DNA of 64,000 nt from Vineibacter terrae (GTDB lineage: Bacteria; Pseudomonadota; Alphaproteobacteria; Reyranellales; Reyranellaceae). The notes under the pieces were generated by a model. It saw only the letters and a list, made by a program, of their open reading frames with translations, was not told where the DNA came from and searched no databases. Below are positions 51,978-61,165 of this stretch, piece by piece. Position 1 is the stretch's first letter. Every line of letters begins with the position of its first letter. The DNA lies in assembly GCF_008039615.1 (NCBI RefSeq), contig NZ_VDUZ01000038.1, positions 1 to 64,000 of the forward strand. The letters are read 5' to 3'. Position numbers and translations under genes: made by a program.

Positions 51978-53819
51978 ATGACCAAGCAGACCAAGTTCCA
52001 CGTCTGGTACTGGATCGCCGCGTTCGGCGGCCTGCTGGTGCTGCAGTACATCTTCGCGATGAACCAGCAGGTCGCGCAGATCCCGTACAGCGACTTCGAG
52101 AAGTACCTGCAGGAAGGCAAGGTCGCGGAGGTTGCCGTCTCCGACCGCTTCATCCAGGGGCAGCTGAAGGATCCGCTGCCGGGCGGGCAGAAGCGGTTCG
52201 TCACCACCCGCGTCGAGCCGGATTTCGCGGCCCAGCTGCAGCGCTACAACGTCCGCTTCAACGGCCAGATCGAAAGCACGTTCTTGCGCGACCTGCTGTC
52301 GTGGGTCGTTCCGGTGCTGCTGTTCCTCGGCGTCTGGATGTTCCTGCTGCGCCGCGCCGGCACGATGGGCGGCGGCCTGATGCAGATCGGCAAGAGCAAG
52401 GCCAAGATCTATGTCGAGGCGAACACGGGGGTGACCTTCAGCGACGTCGCCGGCGTGGACGAAGCCAAGGCCGAGCTGGAGGAGATCGTCTCCTTCCTGA
52501 AGAACCGGGAGCAGTACGGCCGGCTGGGCGGCCGGCTGCCCAAGGGCATCCTGCTGGTCGGCCCGCCGGGCACCGGCAAGACGCTGCTGGCCAAGGCGGT
52601 GGCGGGGGAGGCCAAGGTGCCGTTCTTCTCGATCTCCGGCTCGGAGTTCGTCGAGATGTTCGTGGGCGTGGGGGCCGCCCGGGTCCGGGATCTTTTCGAG
52701 CAGGCACGCGCCAAGGCGCCGGCGATCATCTTCATCGACGAGCTCGACGCGCTGGGGCGCGTGCGCGGCATCGGTCCTTTCGGCGGCGGCCACGATGAAA
52801 AGGAGCAGACCCTCAACCAGCTGCTGGTGGAGCTGGATGGCTTCGATTCGTCGGCCACGGGCCTGGTGCTGCTGGCGGCGACGAACCGGCCCGAGATCCT
52901 CGACCCGGCGCTGCTGCGTGCCGGGCGCTTCGATCGCCAGGTGCTGGTCGACCGGCCCGACAAGCCGGGCCGCATCCAGATCCTGCAGGTGCACCTCAGG
53001 AAGGCCAAGCTCGCGGCCGACGTGGATCCGGAGAAGGTCGCGGCGCTGACGCCGGGCTTCACCGGCGCCGATCTCGCCAACCTGGTGAACGAGGCGACCC
53101 TGCTGGCCACGCGCCGCGGCGCTGATGCCGTGACCATGGACGACTTCAACAATGCCGTCGAGCGTATCGTCGCCGGCCTGGAGAAGCGCAACCGGCTGCT
53201 CAATCCCAAGGAGCGCGAGGTCGTGGCGCATCACGAGATGGGGCACGCGCTGGTCGCGATGGCGCTGCCCGGGACCGACCCCGTGCACAAGGTCTCCATC
53301 ATCCCGCGCGGCGTCGGCGCGCTGGGCTACACGATCCAGCGGCCCACCGAGGATCGCTTCCTGATGACGCGTCAGGAGCTGCTCGACAAGATGGCGGTGC
53401 TGCTGGGTGGCCGTGCCTCGGAGTGGATCGTCTTCAAGCACCTCTCGACCGGCGCCGCCGACGACCTCGCCAAGGTCACCGACATCGCCCGCGCCATGGT
53501 CACGCGCTACGGCATGTCCGAGAAGATCGGCCATGTCGCGCTTGAGAAGGATCAGCGTTCCTATCTCAGCCCCAATGCCTTTCCCGGCGGGCCGCGAGAG
53601 CGGGACTTCTCGGACGAGACCGCAGCTTCGATCGACGAGGAGGTGCGCCGTATCGTCGACGATTCCTTCGATCGAACCGCGGCGATCCTGACCGAGCGGC
53701 GCGCGCTGCTGGAGCGGGCGGCGCGCCGCCTGCTGGAGAAGGAGACGCTCGATGAGGCCGAGCTCAAAGCCCTGGTCCAGGAAGCCCGGCCGCCGGTGCG
53801 GGGCGAGGCAGCATCGTGA
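51978..53819 (+). CDS. ftsH: FtsH-type ATP-dependent zinc metalloprotease (short paralogue)
   Basis: A 613-residue membrane AAA+ protease. Two membrane helices (about 9-28 and 105-125) flank a short periplasmic domain. The AAA domain has Walker A GPPGTGKT (195-202), Walker B IFIDELDA (251-258) and the second region of homology [21 protein letters not shown]. The protease domain has HEMGH at 419-423, where most FtsH proteins have HEAGH, and a downstream Asp in [17 protein letters not shown] 51978 is seven bases after GGAG. It is probably a second FtsH beside a housekeeping copy elsewhere. Confidence 0.93.
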   Translation: MTKQTKFHVWYWIAAFGGLLVLQYIFAMNQQVAQIPYSDFEKYLQEGKVAEVAVSDRFIQGQLKDPLPGGQKRFVTTRVEPDFAAQLQRYNVRFNGQIESTFLRDLLSWVVPVLLFLGVWMFLLRRAGTMGGGLMQIGKSKAKIYVEANTGVTFSDVAGVDEAKAELEEIVSFLKNREQYGRLGGRLPKGILLVGPPGTGKTLLAKAVAGEAKVPFFSISGSEFVEMFVGVGAARVRDLFEQARAKAPAIIFIDELDALGRVRGIGPFGGGHDEKEQTLNQLLVELDGFDSSATGLVLLAATNRPEILDPALLRAGRFDRQVLVDRPDKPGRIQILQVHLRKAKLAADVDPEKVAALTPGFTGADLANLVNEATLLATRRGADAVTMDDFNNAVERIVAGLEKRNRLLNPKEREVVAHHEMGHALVAMALPGTDPVHKVSIIPRGVGALGYTIQRPTEDRFLMTRQELLDKMAVLLGGRASEWIVFKHLSTGAADDLAKVTDIARAMVTRYGMSEKIGHVALEKDQRSYLSPNAFPGGPRERDFSDETAASIDEEVRRIVDDSFDRTAAILTERRALLERAARRLLEKETLDEAELKALVQEARPPVRGEAAS

Positions 53820-53906
53820 CGTCTTTGCGCGTGCATCGATATCTTGGAGCGCCCGTCGCGGTGCGATAGGCTTTCGCCCATACCTGCCTGACCAGGGGCT
53901 CTGACC

Positions 53907-55190
53907 GTGACGTTACATCAAAGCGACACCGAAGCCGCGATCGTCGAGACCGCCCGGCGCGTGCTGCCGGCCGGCGGCTTCGGCAACACCGCCAGCGAGG
54001 TTGTGATCCGCGAGGGCAAGGGCGGCCGCGTCTGGGACGCCAGCGGCAATGCCTATGTCGATTTCCTGCTCGGTTCCGGCCCGATGCTGGTCGGCCACGC
54101 CCATCCCGACGTCAACCGGGCGGTGCTGGATCAGGTGCCGCGCGGCACCACCTTCTTCGCCAACAACGAGCACGGCATCCGGCTGGCCGAGGCGGTCGTC
54201 GAGGCGGTGCCTTGCGCCGAGAAGGTGCGCTTCGTGTCGACCGGCTCCGAGGCCGACCTCTATGCCATGCGGCTGGCGCGCGCCTATCGCAAGCGCGACA
54301 AGATCCTGAAGTTCGAGGGCGGCTATCACGGCATGAGCGACTACGGGCTGATGAGCCTGTGGCCGACGCGTCCCGGCAACTTCCCGCAGGCGGCTCCCGA
54401 TTCCGCCGGCATTCCCGCGTCGCTGCGCCAGGAGATGCTGGTGGCGCCGTTCAATGACCTCGACGCGGCATCGGCGCTGGTGGCGGAGCACCGCGACGAG
54501 CTGGCCGGCGTGATCGTCGAGCCCATGCAGCGCTCGATCCCGCCGCGGCCGGGCTTCCTCCAGGGCTTGCGCGAGCTCACCGCGCGCCACGGCATCCCGC
54601 TGATCTTCGACGAGGTCGTGACCGGCTTCCGCTTCGCCTATGGCGGCGCGCAGGCCTATTACGGCGTGACGCCGGACCTCTGCACCCTGGGCAAGGTGAT
54701 CGGTGGCGGCTTCCCGCTGGCCGCCATCGCCGGTCGCGCCGACATCATGGCGCATTTCGACCGCGGCGCGGTAGGCGAGGCCGGCTTCCTGCCGCAGATC
54801 GGAACGTTGAGCGGCAATCCCATCGCGGCGGTCGCCGGCCTTGCGACCTTGGACGTCCTGCGCCGCCCCGGGACCTACGAGCGCCTGTTCGCGACCGGCA
54901 GGACCCTGATGGAAGGGCTGCGCTCGCGTCTCGAGAAGGCAGGTGTCAAGGCACGGGTGACCGGCGAGCCGCCGCTGTTCGACGTCGTCTTCGCCGACGG
55001 CGAGATGCGCGACTACCGCGACACGGCGCGCGGCGATGCCCAGATGATGCGGCGCTTCAACCAGGTGCTGCGCGAGAACGGCGTGCTCAAGGGCGACAGC
55101 AAGTTCTACATCTCCCTGGCGCATGACGAGCGCGATATCGCGACGGCGCTGGCGGCTTTCGACGTCGCGGCCGCGGCGCTGGCGGGATAG
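53907..55190 (+). CDS. Class III aminotransferase, glutamate-1-semialdehyde aminomutase-like
   Basis: A PLP enzyme of 427 residues. LPAGGFGNTASEVVIREGKGGRVWDASGNAYVDFLLGSGPMLVGHAHP is the GSA-aminomutase-like opening; VSTGSEADLYAMRLARAYR binds PLP phosphate; LIFDEVVTGFRFAYGG holds the PLP Asp; the Schiff-base Lys is in LGKVIGGGFPLAAIAG. Its catabolic neighbours make a transaminase of a degradation pathway more likely than heme synthesis. It starts at GTG 53907 after AGGGG. It is a single gene after ftsH. Confidence 0.9.
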   Translation: MTLHQSDTEAAIVETARRVLPAGGFGNTASEVVIREGKGGRVWDASGNAYVDFLLGSGPMLVGHAHPDVNRAVLDQVPRGTTFFANNEHGIRLAEAVVEAVPCAEKVRFVSTGSEADLYAMRLARAYRKRDKILKFEGGYHGMSDYGLMSLWPTRPGNFPQAAPDSAGIPASLRQEMLVAPFNDLDAASALVAEHRDELAGVIVEPMQRSIPPRPGFLQGLRELTARHGIPLIFDEVVTGFRFAYGGAQAYYGVTPDLCTLGKVIGGGFPLAAIAGRADIMAHFDRGAVGEAGFLPQIGTLSGNPIAAVAGLATLDVLRRPGTYERLFATGRTLMEGLRSRLEKAGVKARVTGEPPLFDVVFADGEMRDYRDTARGDAQMMRRFNQVLRENGVLKGDSKFYISLAHDERDIATALAAFDVAAAALAG

Positions 55191-55197
55191 GGAATGA

Positions 55198-55265
55198 GGT
55201 CGGGCCGCGCCGCTCCAGCGGCGCATCATGATCATGAGGCGGCGCTGGAGCGCCGCGGCCCGACC
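55198..55265. repeat. GC-rich inverted repeat family D, copy 2
   Basis: Arms of 27 nt (55198-55224 and 55239-55265) match at 25 positions around the core GCTCCAGCG and a TCATGATCATGA centre. It shares its right half with the window-start element. It lies between the convergent aminotransferase and DUF4286-like genes. Confidence 0.82.
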
Positions 55266-55278
55266 GTAACGAATTGGC

Positions 55279-55620
55279 TCAGATCACCTGCCGCAGCACG
55301 TGGCGGCGGTTCCTGGTGTGGGGCCGCACCTGCGCCGCCCAGCGGCCGGCCTCGACGGCGTCCTGCCAGGCCTGGCTCAGCAGCACGTCCGGGCTGTCGA
55401 GCTCATAGATGGCGGTATAGGTGGGCTCGCCTTCGCCGATGAGCGGCTTCTTCTCGCCGCCGATCATCACGGCGGCCGGCGCCGTCTTGGCACGGCTGAC
55501 GCCCCGCACGCCGGGAACGCGCCGGATGAACCCGATATGCTCGTCATAGACCTCGTTGAACAGCGCCTCCTTGTCGGGCTCGACATCCATGGAGACGATG
55601 AAGAGGTATTTGCTAGCCAT
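55279..55620 (-). CDS. Small ferredoxin-like-fold protein (DUF4286-like)
   Basis: A 113-residue protein of the dimeric alpha/beta-barrel type: KYLFIVSMDVEPDKEALFNEVYDEHIGFIRRVPGVRG, then TYTAIYELDSPDVLLSQAWQDAVEAGRWA. This resembles DUF4286 and similar stress-responsive barrel families; many act in dimers on small aromatic or keto compounds. GGAGGGAGCC precedes the start. It lies upstream of, and on the opposite face of a repeat from, the FAH gene's 3' end, so co-transcription is doubtful. Confidence 0.82.
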   Translation of the reverse strand: MASKYLFIVSMDVEPDKEALFNEVYDEHIGFIRRVPGVRGVSRAKTAPAAVMIGGEKKPLIGEGEPTYTAIYELDSPDVLLSQAWQDAVEAGRWAAQVRPHTRNRRHVLRQVI

Positions 55621-55674
55621 GGCTCCCTCCTGTGCAAGGTAGTACCCGAAATCACTGGTTGGTGTGACACACCT

Positions 55675-55760
55675 GTCATCCCGAGCGCAGCGAGGGATCT
55701 CCTGCGGCAGAGCGCACGGTGCGCCATTCGCAGGAGATCCCTCGCTGCGCTCGGGATGAC
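55675..55760. repeat. Palindromic repeat family A, copy 6
   Basis: Full copy: GTCATCCCGAGCGCAGCGAG to its complement, centre GCGCACGGTGCGC. It lies between two minus-strand genes, just after the FAH hydrolase 3' end, where it could end that operon's message. Confidence 0.9.
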
Positions 55761-55807
55761 AATCGTGACCCGCTTTCCACCGGATAGCAGATAGCAGCTT
55801 CCCCCCA

Positions 55808-56746
55808 TTACGCCGGCGCCTTGGGTGCGTGCTTGCCGGTGAGCTGCGGTGTGGGGCCGGCCTGCCCCTTGTTCTGGCGGTCCAGGCGGGTCTCGCGCAG
55901 CCAGGTGCGCTTCAGGTCGTCGCGCACGTTGATGCGCAGGCGGCCCAGCCCCTGAGTCTCCAGCTCGATGCGGTCGCCGTCCTGGAAGCTCGACAGGCCG
56001 CGGTGGTTGGTGCCGGTCGCCAGGACATCGCCCGGCTCCAGCGTGTGGATCGAGCTCACCCATTCGATGCAGCGCGGGATCTTGTAGGCCATGTCGCTGG
56101 TGTTGAAGTCCTGCTTGATCTCGCCGTTGACCCAGAGCCGGACGGCGAGATTGTGCGGGTCGGCGATCTCGTCGGCCGTCACCAGCCACGGCCCCATCGG
56201 CGCGAAGCTATCGCGCGACTTCATCTGGTAGAAGACGTTGCCGGCCGGCGGCAGGCCGCGGGCCGAGCCGTCGATGAAGTTCACGTAGCCGAAGACATGG
56301 CTCATGGCATCGGCCGCGCGCACATTGGTGGCGCGCTTGCCGATCACCACCGCCATCTCCGCTTCGCCTTCGAAGATCGTCGCCGGCACGTCGGGCAGCA
56401 CCATGGTGTCGCCGTCGCCGATGACGGCGCTGGGCGATTTGTGGAAACCGTTGATCGGCGCCGGCTCGCGCAGCGTGCCGTTCTCCATGTAGTTCTGCGC
56501 CATGCAGTCGATGTTGACGGGCCGGGGCAGGGGTGGGCGCAGGCGCACATCGGCCAGCTTCCTGCCCGGACCACGCCGGGCGGCATCTTCCAGGCGGGCG
56601 CGGTACTGCTCGAAGCGCACGATCAGCCCGCTGATGAGATCGTGGGGCCCGGTATGCGGGATGTCGCGCACCTCGGACGAGACATCGACAACGCTGTCGC
56701 CCTGGATCACACCCGGCACGAAATCATCGAAGTACGCCAGCTTCAT
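55808..56746 (-). CDS. Fumarylacetoacetate hydrolase family protein
   Basis: A 312-residue metal-dependent C-C hydrolase or decarboxylase. CMAQNYMENG, then FHKSPSAVIGDGDTMVLP, IFEGEAEMAVVIGK (metal Glu pair), FGYVNFIDGSARG (metal Asp) and LEPGDVLATGTNHRG are the family landmarks. Members cleave acylpyruvates or process aromatic ring-cleavage products. AAGGAGAGCTCC precedes the start. It lies 51 bases downstream of an amidohydrolase gene and is probably co-transcribed. The basic C-terminal tail (about 25 residues) is unusual. Confidence 0.9.
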   Translation of the reverse strand: MKLAYFDDFVPGVIQGDSVVDVSSEVRDIPHTGPHDLISGLIVRFEQYRARLEDAARRGPGRKLADVRLRPPLPRPVNIDCMAQNYMENGTLREPAPINGFHKSPSAVIGDGDTMVLPDVPATIFEGEAEMAVVIGKRATNVRAADAMSHVFGYVNFIDGSARGLPPAGNVFYQMKSRDSFAPMGPWLVTADEIADPHNLAVRLWVNGEIKQDFNTSDMAYKIPRCIEWVSSIHTLEPGDVLATGTNHRGLSSFQDGDRIELETQGLGRLRINVRDDLKRTWLRETRLDRQNKGQAGPTPQLTGKHAPKAPA

Positions 56747-56797
56747 GGAGCTCTCCTTTCTGAACCCTCTTCGCCCGACAGGCGAGGCGGAGAGGGG

Positions 56798-58069
56798 CTA
56801 CTCTGCCGCCAGCTTCCCGGCCTGGCGGCGACGATCCTGTGGTGCCTTGTGGAACACGCCGTCCTTTATGATCGCGATCAGCCGATCGGCATCCTGCAGC
56901 AGGCTGATATCCTGCAGCGGATCGCCGTCGACCAGCAGCAGGTCGGCAAGGTAGCCCTCCTTGACCTGACCGAGCTCGCCGCCCTGCATCATCAGCGCGC
57001 CGCCATGCCGGGTCGCCGCGATGATCGCCTCCATCGGGCTGAAGCCGAGCAGCCGCACGAAGTGCTCCAGGTCGCGCGCGTTGCGCGGCATCGGGTTGAA
57101 GGCGAAGCCATAGTCGCCGCCCGGCAGGACGCGCACGCCGCGCTTCTGCAGCGCCTTCATGTTGGCGCAGCCCAGCTCGAGCTCGTGGTTCAGGCGTCGC
57201 GCCGCGTCGGCCGACAGCGAGCCGCGCTCCTTGTAGGCGGCCCAGGTGATGCCGATGGTGGGCGCCACGAACACGCGGTCCTTGGCTGCCTCCAGCATGT
57301 CCAGCGCCTCCGCGTCGGCGAGCGTGGCGTGATAGACGATCTGCACGCCGTGCCGCAGCACCATCTTCACCGAGTCGGCGCTGCGGGCATGCGCTGCCAC
57401 GCGCTTGTCGTGATGGTGGGCCACATCGCACACGGCCGCCACCTCGGCGTCGGTCATCACCGTGGTGTGCGCCGGCGCGCCAGGCACACCCTCGTCGCCT
57501 GACGGGTTGATCTTCAGCGTGTCGGCGCCTTCGCGCACGAAGAGGCGGGCCCAGCGGCGGAACTCGTCGGCCCCGTCGGCGACCACGGCGAAGGTCTCGC
57601 GATGCATATGCGACAGGCGCACATCGCCCAGGCCGCCGGTCACGGTCATCTCGGGCGAGGCGGCCAGCATGCGTGGACCGGGAATGTCGCCGGCGTTGAT
57701 GGCGTTGCGGATCACGATATCGACGCGCGGCTTGGCGGCGGCAGCGCAGTTGATGCTGGTGAAGCCGTGGTCGAGCAGCAGGCGCACGAACTTCATGGTG
57801 ATCAGCGTGTGCTCCTCGGGCGGGATGTCGCCCAGGGCCGGCATCGATGGCGTGTTGGCGAAGCTGGGATGGGCATGCGCCTCGACCAGCCCCGGCATCA
57901 GCGTGGCCCCCAGGCCGTCGACCACCACCGCATCGGGCGCCGCGCGCAGGGCGCCGGGTTGCCGGCCGATCGCCTCGATGCGGTTGCCGGCCACCAGCAC
58001 ATCGGCGCTGAACGGCTCAGCGCCGCTGCCGTCGATGACCTGGACGTTGCGGAACAGGGTTTGCGACAT
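56798..58069 (-). CDS. Amidohydrolase family protein (imidazolonepropionase-like)
   Basis: A 423-residue metal hydrolase with the small beta domain at both ends. LMPGLVEAHAHPSF holds the HxH metal pair, TLKINPSGDEG a bridging Lys position, VAAHARS and IVYHATLAD the later His ligands, and VLPGGDYGFAFNP the catalytic Asp. The group includes imidazolonepropionase-like and prolidase-like enzymes; the substrate is unknown. GGGAGGAAGCC precedes ATG 58069; the longer reading enters a family C repeat. It is the first gene of an operon with the FAH hydrolase. Confidence 0.9.
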   Translation of the reverse strand: MSQTLFRNVQVIDGSGAEPFSADVLVAGNRIEAIGRQPGALRAAPDAVVVDGLGATLMPGLVEAHAHPSFANTPSMPALGDIPPEEHTLITMKFVRLLLDHGFTSINCAAAAKPRVDIVIRNAINAGDIPGPRMLAASPEMTVTGGLGDVRLSHMHRETFAVVADGADEFRRWARLFVREGADTLKINPSGDEGVPGAPAHTTVMTDAEVAAVCDVAHHHDKRVAAHARSADSVKMVLRHGVQIVYHATLADAEALDMLEAAKDRVFVAPTIGITWAAYKERGSLSADAARRLNHELELGCANMKALQKRGVRVLPGGDYGFAFNPMPRNARDLEHFVRLLGFSPMEAIIAATRHGGALMMQGGELGQVKEGYLADLLLVDGDPLQDISLLQDADRLIAIIKDGVFHKAPQDRRRQAGKLAAE

Positions 58070-58157
58070 GGCTTCCTCCCGTTCAAGTCTTCCGGACGCG
58101 AAGGACCTCGCAGTGCGTCGACCCTGTGAATTGATGCGGCTCAGACATGAAGACTTC

Positions 58158-58268
58158 ACCACAGAGGCACAGAGGCACAGAGCTTCACAGAGATGGTTCG
58201 GCGCGCCGAAGGCGCGCGATCTTTTCTCTCTGTGCCCCCTCTGTGTCTCTGTGCCTCTGTGGTTGATC
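58158..58268. repeat. Family C inverted repeat
   Basis: CACCACAGAGGCACAGAGGC and its complement GTCTCTGTGCCTCTGTGGTT flank an inner palindrome (GGCGCGCCGAAGGCGCGC). It fills most of the 222-base gap between two minus-strand genes; no gene is seen here. Confidence 0.85.
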
Positions 58269-58291
58269 TTCTCGCGGTCCTTCCGCCGATG

Positions 58292-58618
58292 TCACTTCAC
58301 CGAAGAGAAGCTGGTGGGCTGCAGGATGGCGTTGCTGACATTGGCGACGATCTGGCCGTCCTTCTCGGTCTCGGCACGGGCGGAGAGCCACTCCGGATCA
58401 GAGATGAAGCGGTTCCATTTCTGCTCGCGATCGGCCAGCGAGTCCCAGGCCAGCAGGTAGTAGAGGTCCTGGTTCGACTCGCCGATGGCGGTTGTCCAGA
58501 AGCCGGCCTGGCGGATGCCGTGCTTCTCCCACAGCTTCAGGGTGATGGTGTCGAAGCGCTTGAGCAGCGCGGGCAGGCGTCCGGGCACGCAGCGGTAGAC
58601 CCGCAACTCGTAGAGCAT
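58292..58618 (-). CDS. NIPSNAP family protein
   Basis: A 108-residue ferredoxin-like barrel protein. MLYELRVYRCVPGRLPALLKRFDTITLKLWEKHGIRQAGFW and LYYLLAWDSLADREQKWNRFISDPEW are the NIPSNAP signature. The family has no settled biochemical role; in bacteria it often sits with catabolic genes, as here. GGAGGAAACC precedes the start. It is divergent from the aldo/keto reductase gene. Confidence 0.9.
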   Translation of the reverse strand: MLYELRVYRCVPGRLPALLKRFDTITLKLWEKHGIRQAGFWTTAIGESNQDLYYLLAWDSLADREQKWNRFISDPEWLSARAETEKDGQIVANVSNAILQPTSFSSVK

Positions 58619-58794
58619 GGTTTCCTCCTGGCTTGGCGCGTCGTACGACGGCAGCAGTCGATCATAGCCGGGCCGGCGTGGCCAGCAGCAAGCTCGCGCT
58701 GCGCACGGCAGTCAGACCGCTTTGGCCGTTCTCCACCGGCGCGCCGGCCGGCATGGTTGACGGGCTCGGCAGGTCGGGCGCGGGAGGAGGGCGC

Positions 58795-59757
58795 ATGGAC
58801 TACACCACCCTCGGCAGGACGGGCCTGCGTGTCAGCGTTGCCGGCCTGGGCTGCGGCGGCAACAGCCGCATCGGGCAGGGCACCGGCCTGAGCGCCGACG
58901 AGTCGGTGGCGCTGGTGCGCGAGGCGCTCGACCTGGGCGTGAGCTTCATCGACACGGCCGAGGCCTACGGCACCGAGGATATTGTTGGCCGGGCCGTTTC
59001 GGCGGTGCCGCGTGAGCAGGTCGTGATCTCGACCAAGTGCCTGATCCGTGCCGGGGCAGGCCTGCGATCGGCCGCCGAGGTGGTGCAGGCGCTGGAGGCG
59101 TCGCTGCGCCGGCTGCGCCTTGATCATGTCGACGTCTTCCATCTGCACGCCGTGGCGCCCGATGCCTACGCGCATGCGCTGGGCGAGCTGGCGCCGGCGC
59201 TGCTGCGCGAGAAGGAGAAGGGCAAGCTGCGCCATCTCGGCATCACCGAGACCGGTCCGCGCGATCCGGCGCAGAAGACGCTGCAGCGTGCCGTGCACGA
59301 TCCCTGCTGGGAGGTGATGATGCTTGCCTTCCACATGATGAACCAGGGCGCGCGCCTGAAACTCTTCCCCCACACTCGCCGTCAGGGCATCGGCACCCTG
59401 CTGATGTTCGTGGTGCGCAACATTTTCAGCGTACCCGGCCTGCTGGCGCGGACGATGAAGGACCTCGCCGCCGCCGGCCGGGTGCCCTCCGGCCTCGCCG
59501 ACACCGATCGGCCGCTGGGCTTCCTGGTGCACGAGGGCGGCGCCTCGAGCCTCACCGATGCCGCCTATCGCTTCGCGCGTCATGAGCCGGGCACCGACGT
59601 GGTGCTGTTCGGCACCGGCAATCGCGCCCATCTGCGCGCCAACATCGAGTCGATCCTCAAGCCGCCGCTGCCCGCCGCCGACGTGCAGCAGCTCTACGAC
59701 CTGTTCGGCGCGCTGGAGGGCGTCGGCCTCGACCTGCCCGACCGCGTGCGGCCATGA
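58795..59757 (+). CDS. Aldo/keto reductase
   Basis: NADPH-dependent reductase, 320 residues. The catalytic tetrad appears as DTAEAYG (Asp, Tyr), STKCLI (Lys) and VFHLHAV (His). YTTLGRTGLRVSVAGLGCGGNSR is the usual opening. The C-terminal cofactor region (FGTGNRAHLRANIESI) is present. GGGAGGAGGGCGC precedes ATG 58795. It stands alone before a family C repeat. The substrate is unknown. Confidence 0.92.
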   Translation: MDYTTLGRTGLRVSVAGLGCGGNSRIGQGTGLSADESVALVREALDLGVSFIDTAEAYGTEDIVGRAVSAVPREQVVISTKCLIRAGAGLRSAAEVVQALEASLRRLRLDHVDVFHLHAVAPDAYAHALGELAPALLREKEKGKLRHLGITETGPRDPAQKTLQRAVHDPCWEVMMLAFHMMNQGARLKLFPHTRRQGIGTLLMFVVRNIFSVPGLLARTMKDLAAAGRVPSGLADTDRPLGFLVHEGGASSLTDAAYRFARHEPGTDVVLFGTGNRAHLRANIESILKPPLPAADVQQLYDLFGALEGVGLDLPDRVRP

Positions 59758-59767
59758 GACGAGAACG

Positions 59768-59930
59768 CACCACAGAGGCACAGCGCAGCCTTTGGCCGCA
59801 ACCCAAAGGGCGGAGGAAGCGCCGCACCACTGCCCGTGCGGCGCCGCATGGTTCGACAAGCTCACCATGAAGCGCTTCCCCCGGGTTGCGGCCAAAGGCT
59901 GCGCTGTGTCTCTGTGGTGAAATTTTTCAG
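59768..59930. repeat. Family C composite repeat
   Basis: CACCACAGAGGCACAGCGCA (59770) and its inverse TGTGTCTCTGTGGTGAAATT (59905) enclose ATGGTTCGACAAGCTCACCA (59850) and GGGTTGCGGCCAAAGGCTGC, closely matching the right half of the block at 22621-22715. It occupies nearly all of the gap between the aldo/keto reductase and amidohydrolase genes. Confidence 0.82.
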
Positions 59931-59939
59931 GGAGGACCC

Positions 59940-60992
59940 ATGAGCACCACGCCGACCACCACCACGCCGCCGTTCCACGGCTATCTGCCGGTGCGCGAGG
60001 ACTGGCTGGCGCGGCGGCGCGAGGACATCCTCGAGCCCGGCCTGCCGATCGTCGATCCGCACCATCACCTCTGGGAGCGGCCGGGCTGGCGCTATCTGCT
60101 GCCTGAGCTGCTGGCCGATACCGGCAGCGGCCACAACATCGTGGCCACCGTGTTCGTGCAGTGCCGCGCCATGTACCGCGCCGATGGGCCTGCCGAGCTG
60201 AAGCCCCTGGGCGAGACCGAGTTCGTGAACGGCGTGGCCGCGATGAGCGCCAGCGGCGGCTATGGCGCCACCCGTGTCTGCGCCGGCATTGTCGGCCACG
60301 CCGACCTGGCGCTGGGGGCGCGCGTGCAGGACGTGCTCGAGGCCCATTTGCGGGTCGCCGGCGAGCGCTTCCGCGGCATCCGCCATATCTCGGCCTGGGA
60401 CACCGACACGTCGGTGCTGAACCCCAACTACCAGGTGCCGCAGGGACTGATGCACAGCACGGCCTTCCGCGACGGGTTCGCGCGGCTCTCCAAGCTCGGC
60501 CTGTCCTTCGATGCCTGGCTCTATCACCCGCAGATCGGCGAGCTGGAAGCTTTGGCGCGCGCCTTTCCGGAAACCGCCATCGTGCTCGACCATGTCGGTG
60601 GCCCGCTGCATATCGGCGCCTATGCCGGCAAGCAGGCCGAAGTGCTGGCGCGCTGGCGGCCGGCCATGCAGGCGCTCGCGGCCTGCCCGAATGTGCATGT
60701 GAAGCTGGGCGGCCTGGGCATGCGCATCGGCGGCTTCACCTTCCACGAGCAGGCCGAGCCGCCATCGTCCGAGGCGCTCGCCGCGGCCTGGAAGCCCTAT
60801 ATGGAGACCTGCATCGAGGCTTTCGGCGCCAGCCGATGCATGTTCGAAAGCAATTTCCCGGTCGACAAGGGCTCCTACGCCTATCCCGAGTTCTGGAATG
60901 CCTGCAAGCGGCTCGCCCAGGGCGCCAGCGCCGCGGAGAAGGCAGACCTCTTCAGCGGCACCGCGACACGGTTCTATCGCTTGGCCAGCTGA
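59940..60992 (+). CDS. Amidohydrolase family 2 (TIM-barrel lactonase/decarboxylase type)
   Basis: A 350-residue metal-dependent hydrolase. IVDPHHHLWERPG near residue 45 carries the HxH pair; RGIRHISAW, DAWLYHPQIGE, IVLDHVGGPLH (His) and CMFESNFPVDK (Asp) follow, as in 2-pyrone-4,6-dicarboxylate lactonase-like and fuconolactonase-like proteins. GGGAGGACCC precedes ATG 59940; a longer reading goes into repeat sequence. It precedes an SDR gene, with a family A repeat between. A lactone or dicarboxylate substrate is likely but not shown. Confidence 0.9.
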   Translation: MSTTPTTTTPPFHGYLPVREDWLARRREDILEPGLPIVDPHHHLWERPGWRYLLPELLADTGSGHNIVATVFVQCRAMYRADGPAELKPLGETEFVNGVAAMSASGGYGATRVCAGIVGHADLALGARVQDVLEAHLRVAGERFRGIRHISAWDTDTSVLNPNYQVPQGLMHSTAFRDGFARLSKLGLSFDAWLYHPQIGELEALARAFPETAIVLDHVGGPLHIGAYAGKQAEVLARWRPAMQALAACPNVHVKLGGLGMRIGGFTFHEQAEPPSSEALAAAWKPYMETCIEAFGASRCMFESNFPVDKGSYAYPEFWNACKRLAQGASAAEKADLFSGTATRFYRLAS

Positions 60993-61009
60993 TCCTCCTC
61001 ACGCAGTGG

Positions 61010-61138
61010 GCAGGGCATTCGCATATGGCCTCGCTGTCATCCCGAGCGCCCCCTTCGACAGGCTCAGGAGAGGGATCTCCTGCGGCAAGGCGCACGGTGC
61101 GCCATTCGCGGGAGATCCCTCGCTGCGCTCGGGATGAC
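61010..61138. repeat. Palindromic repeat family A, copy 7, with lead-in and insertion
   Basis: The lead-in GGCAGGGCATTCGCATATGG also precedes the copy at 20716. The family A unit (61036-61138) carries an extra CCCTTCGACAGGCTCAGGAG in its left arm; a related insertion, inverted, occurs in the copy at 51757-51857. It lies between two plus-strand genes. Confidence 0.88.
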
Positions 61139-61165
61139 GGTAGAAGAGTCGGGAGGGACATGCAC

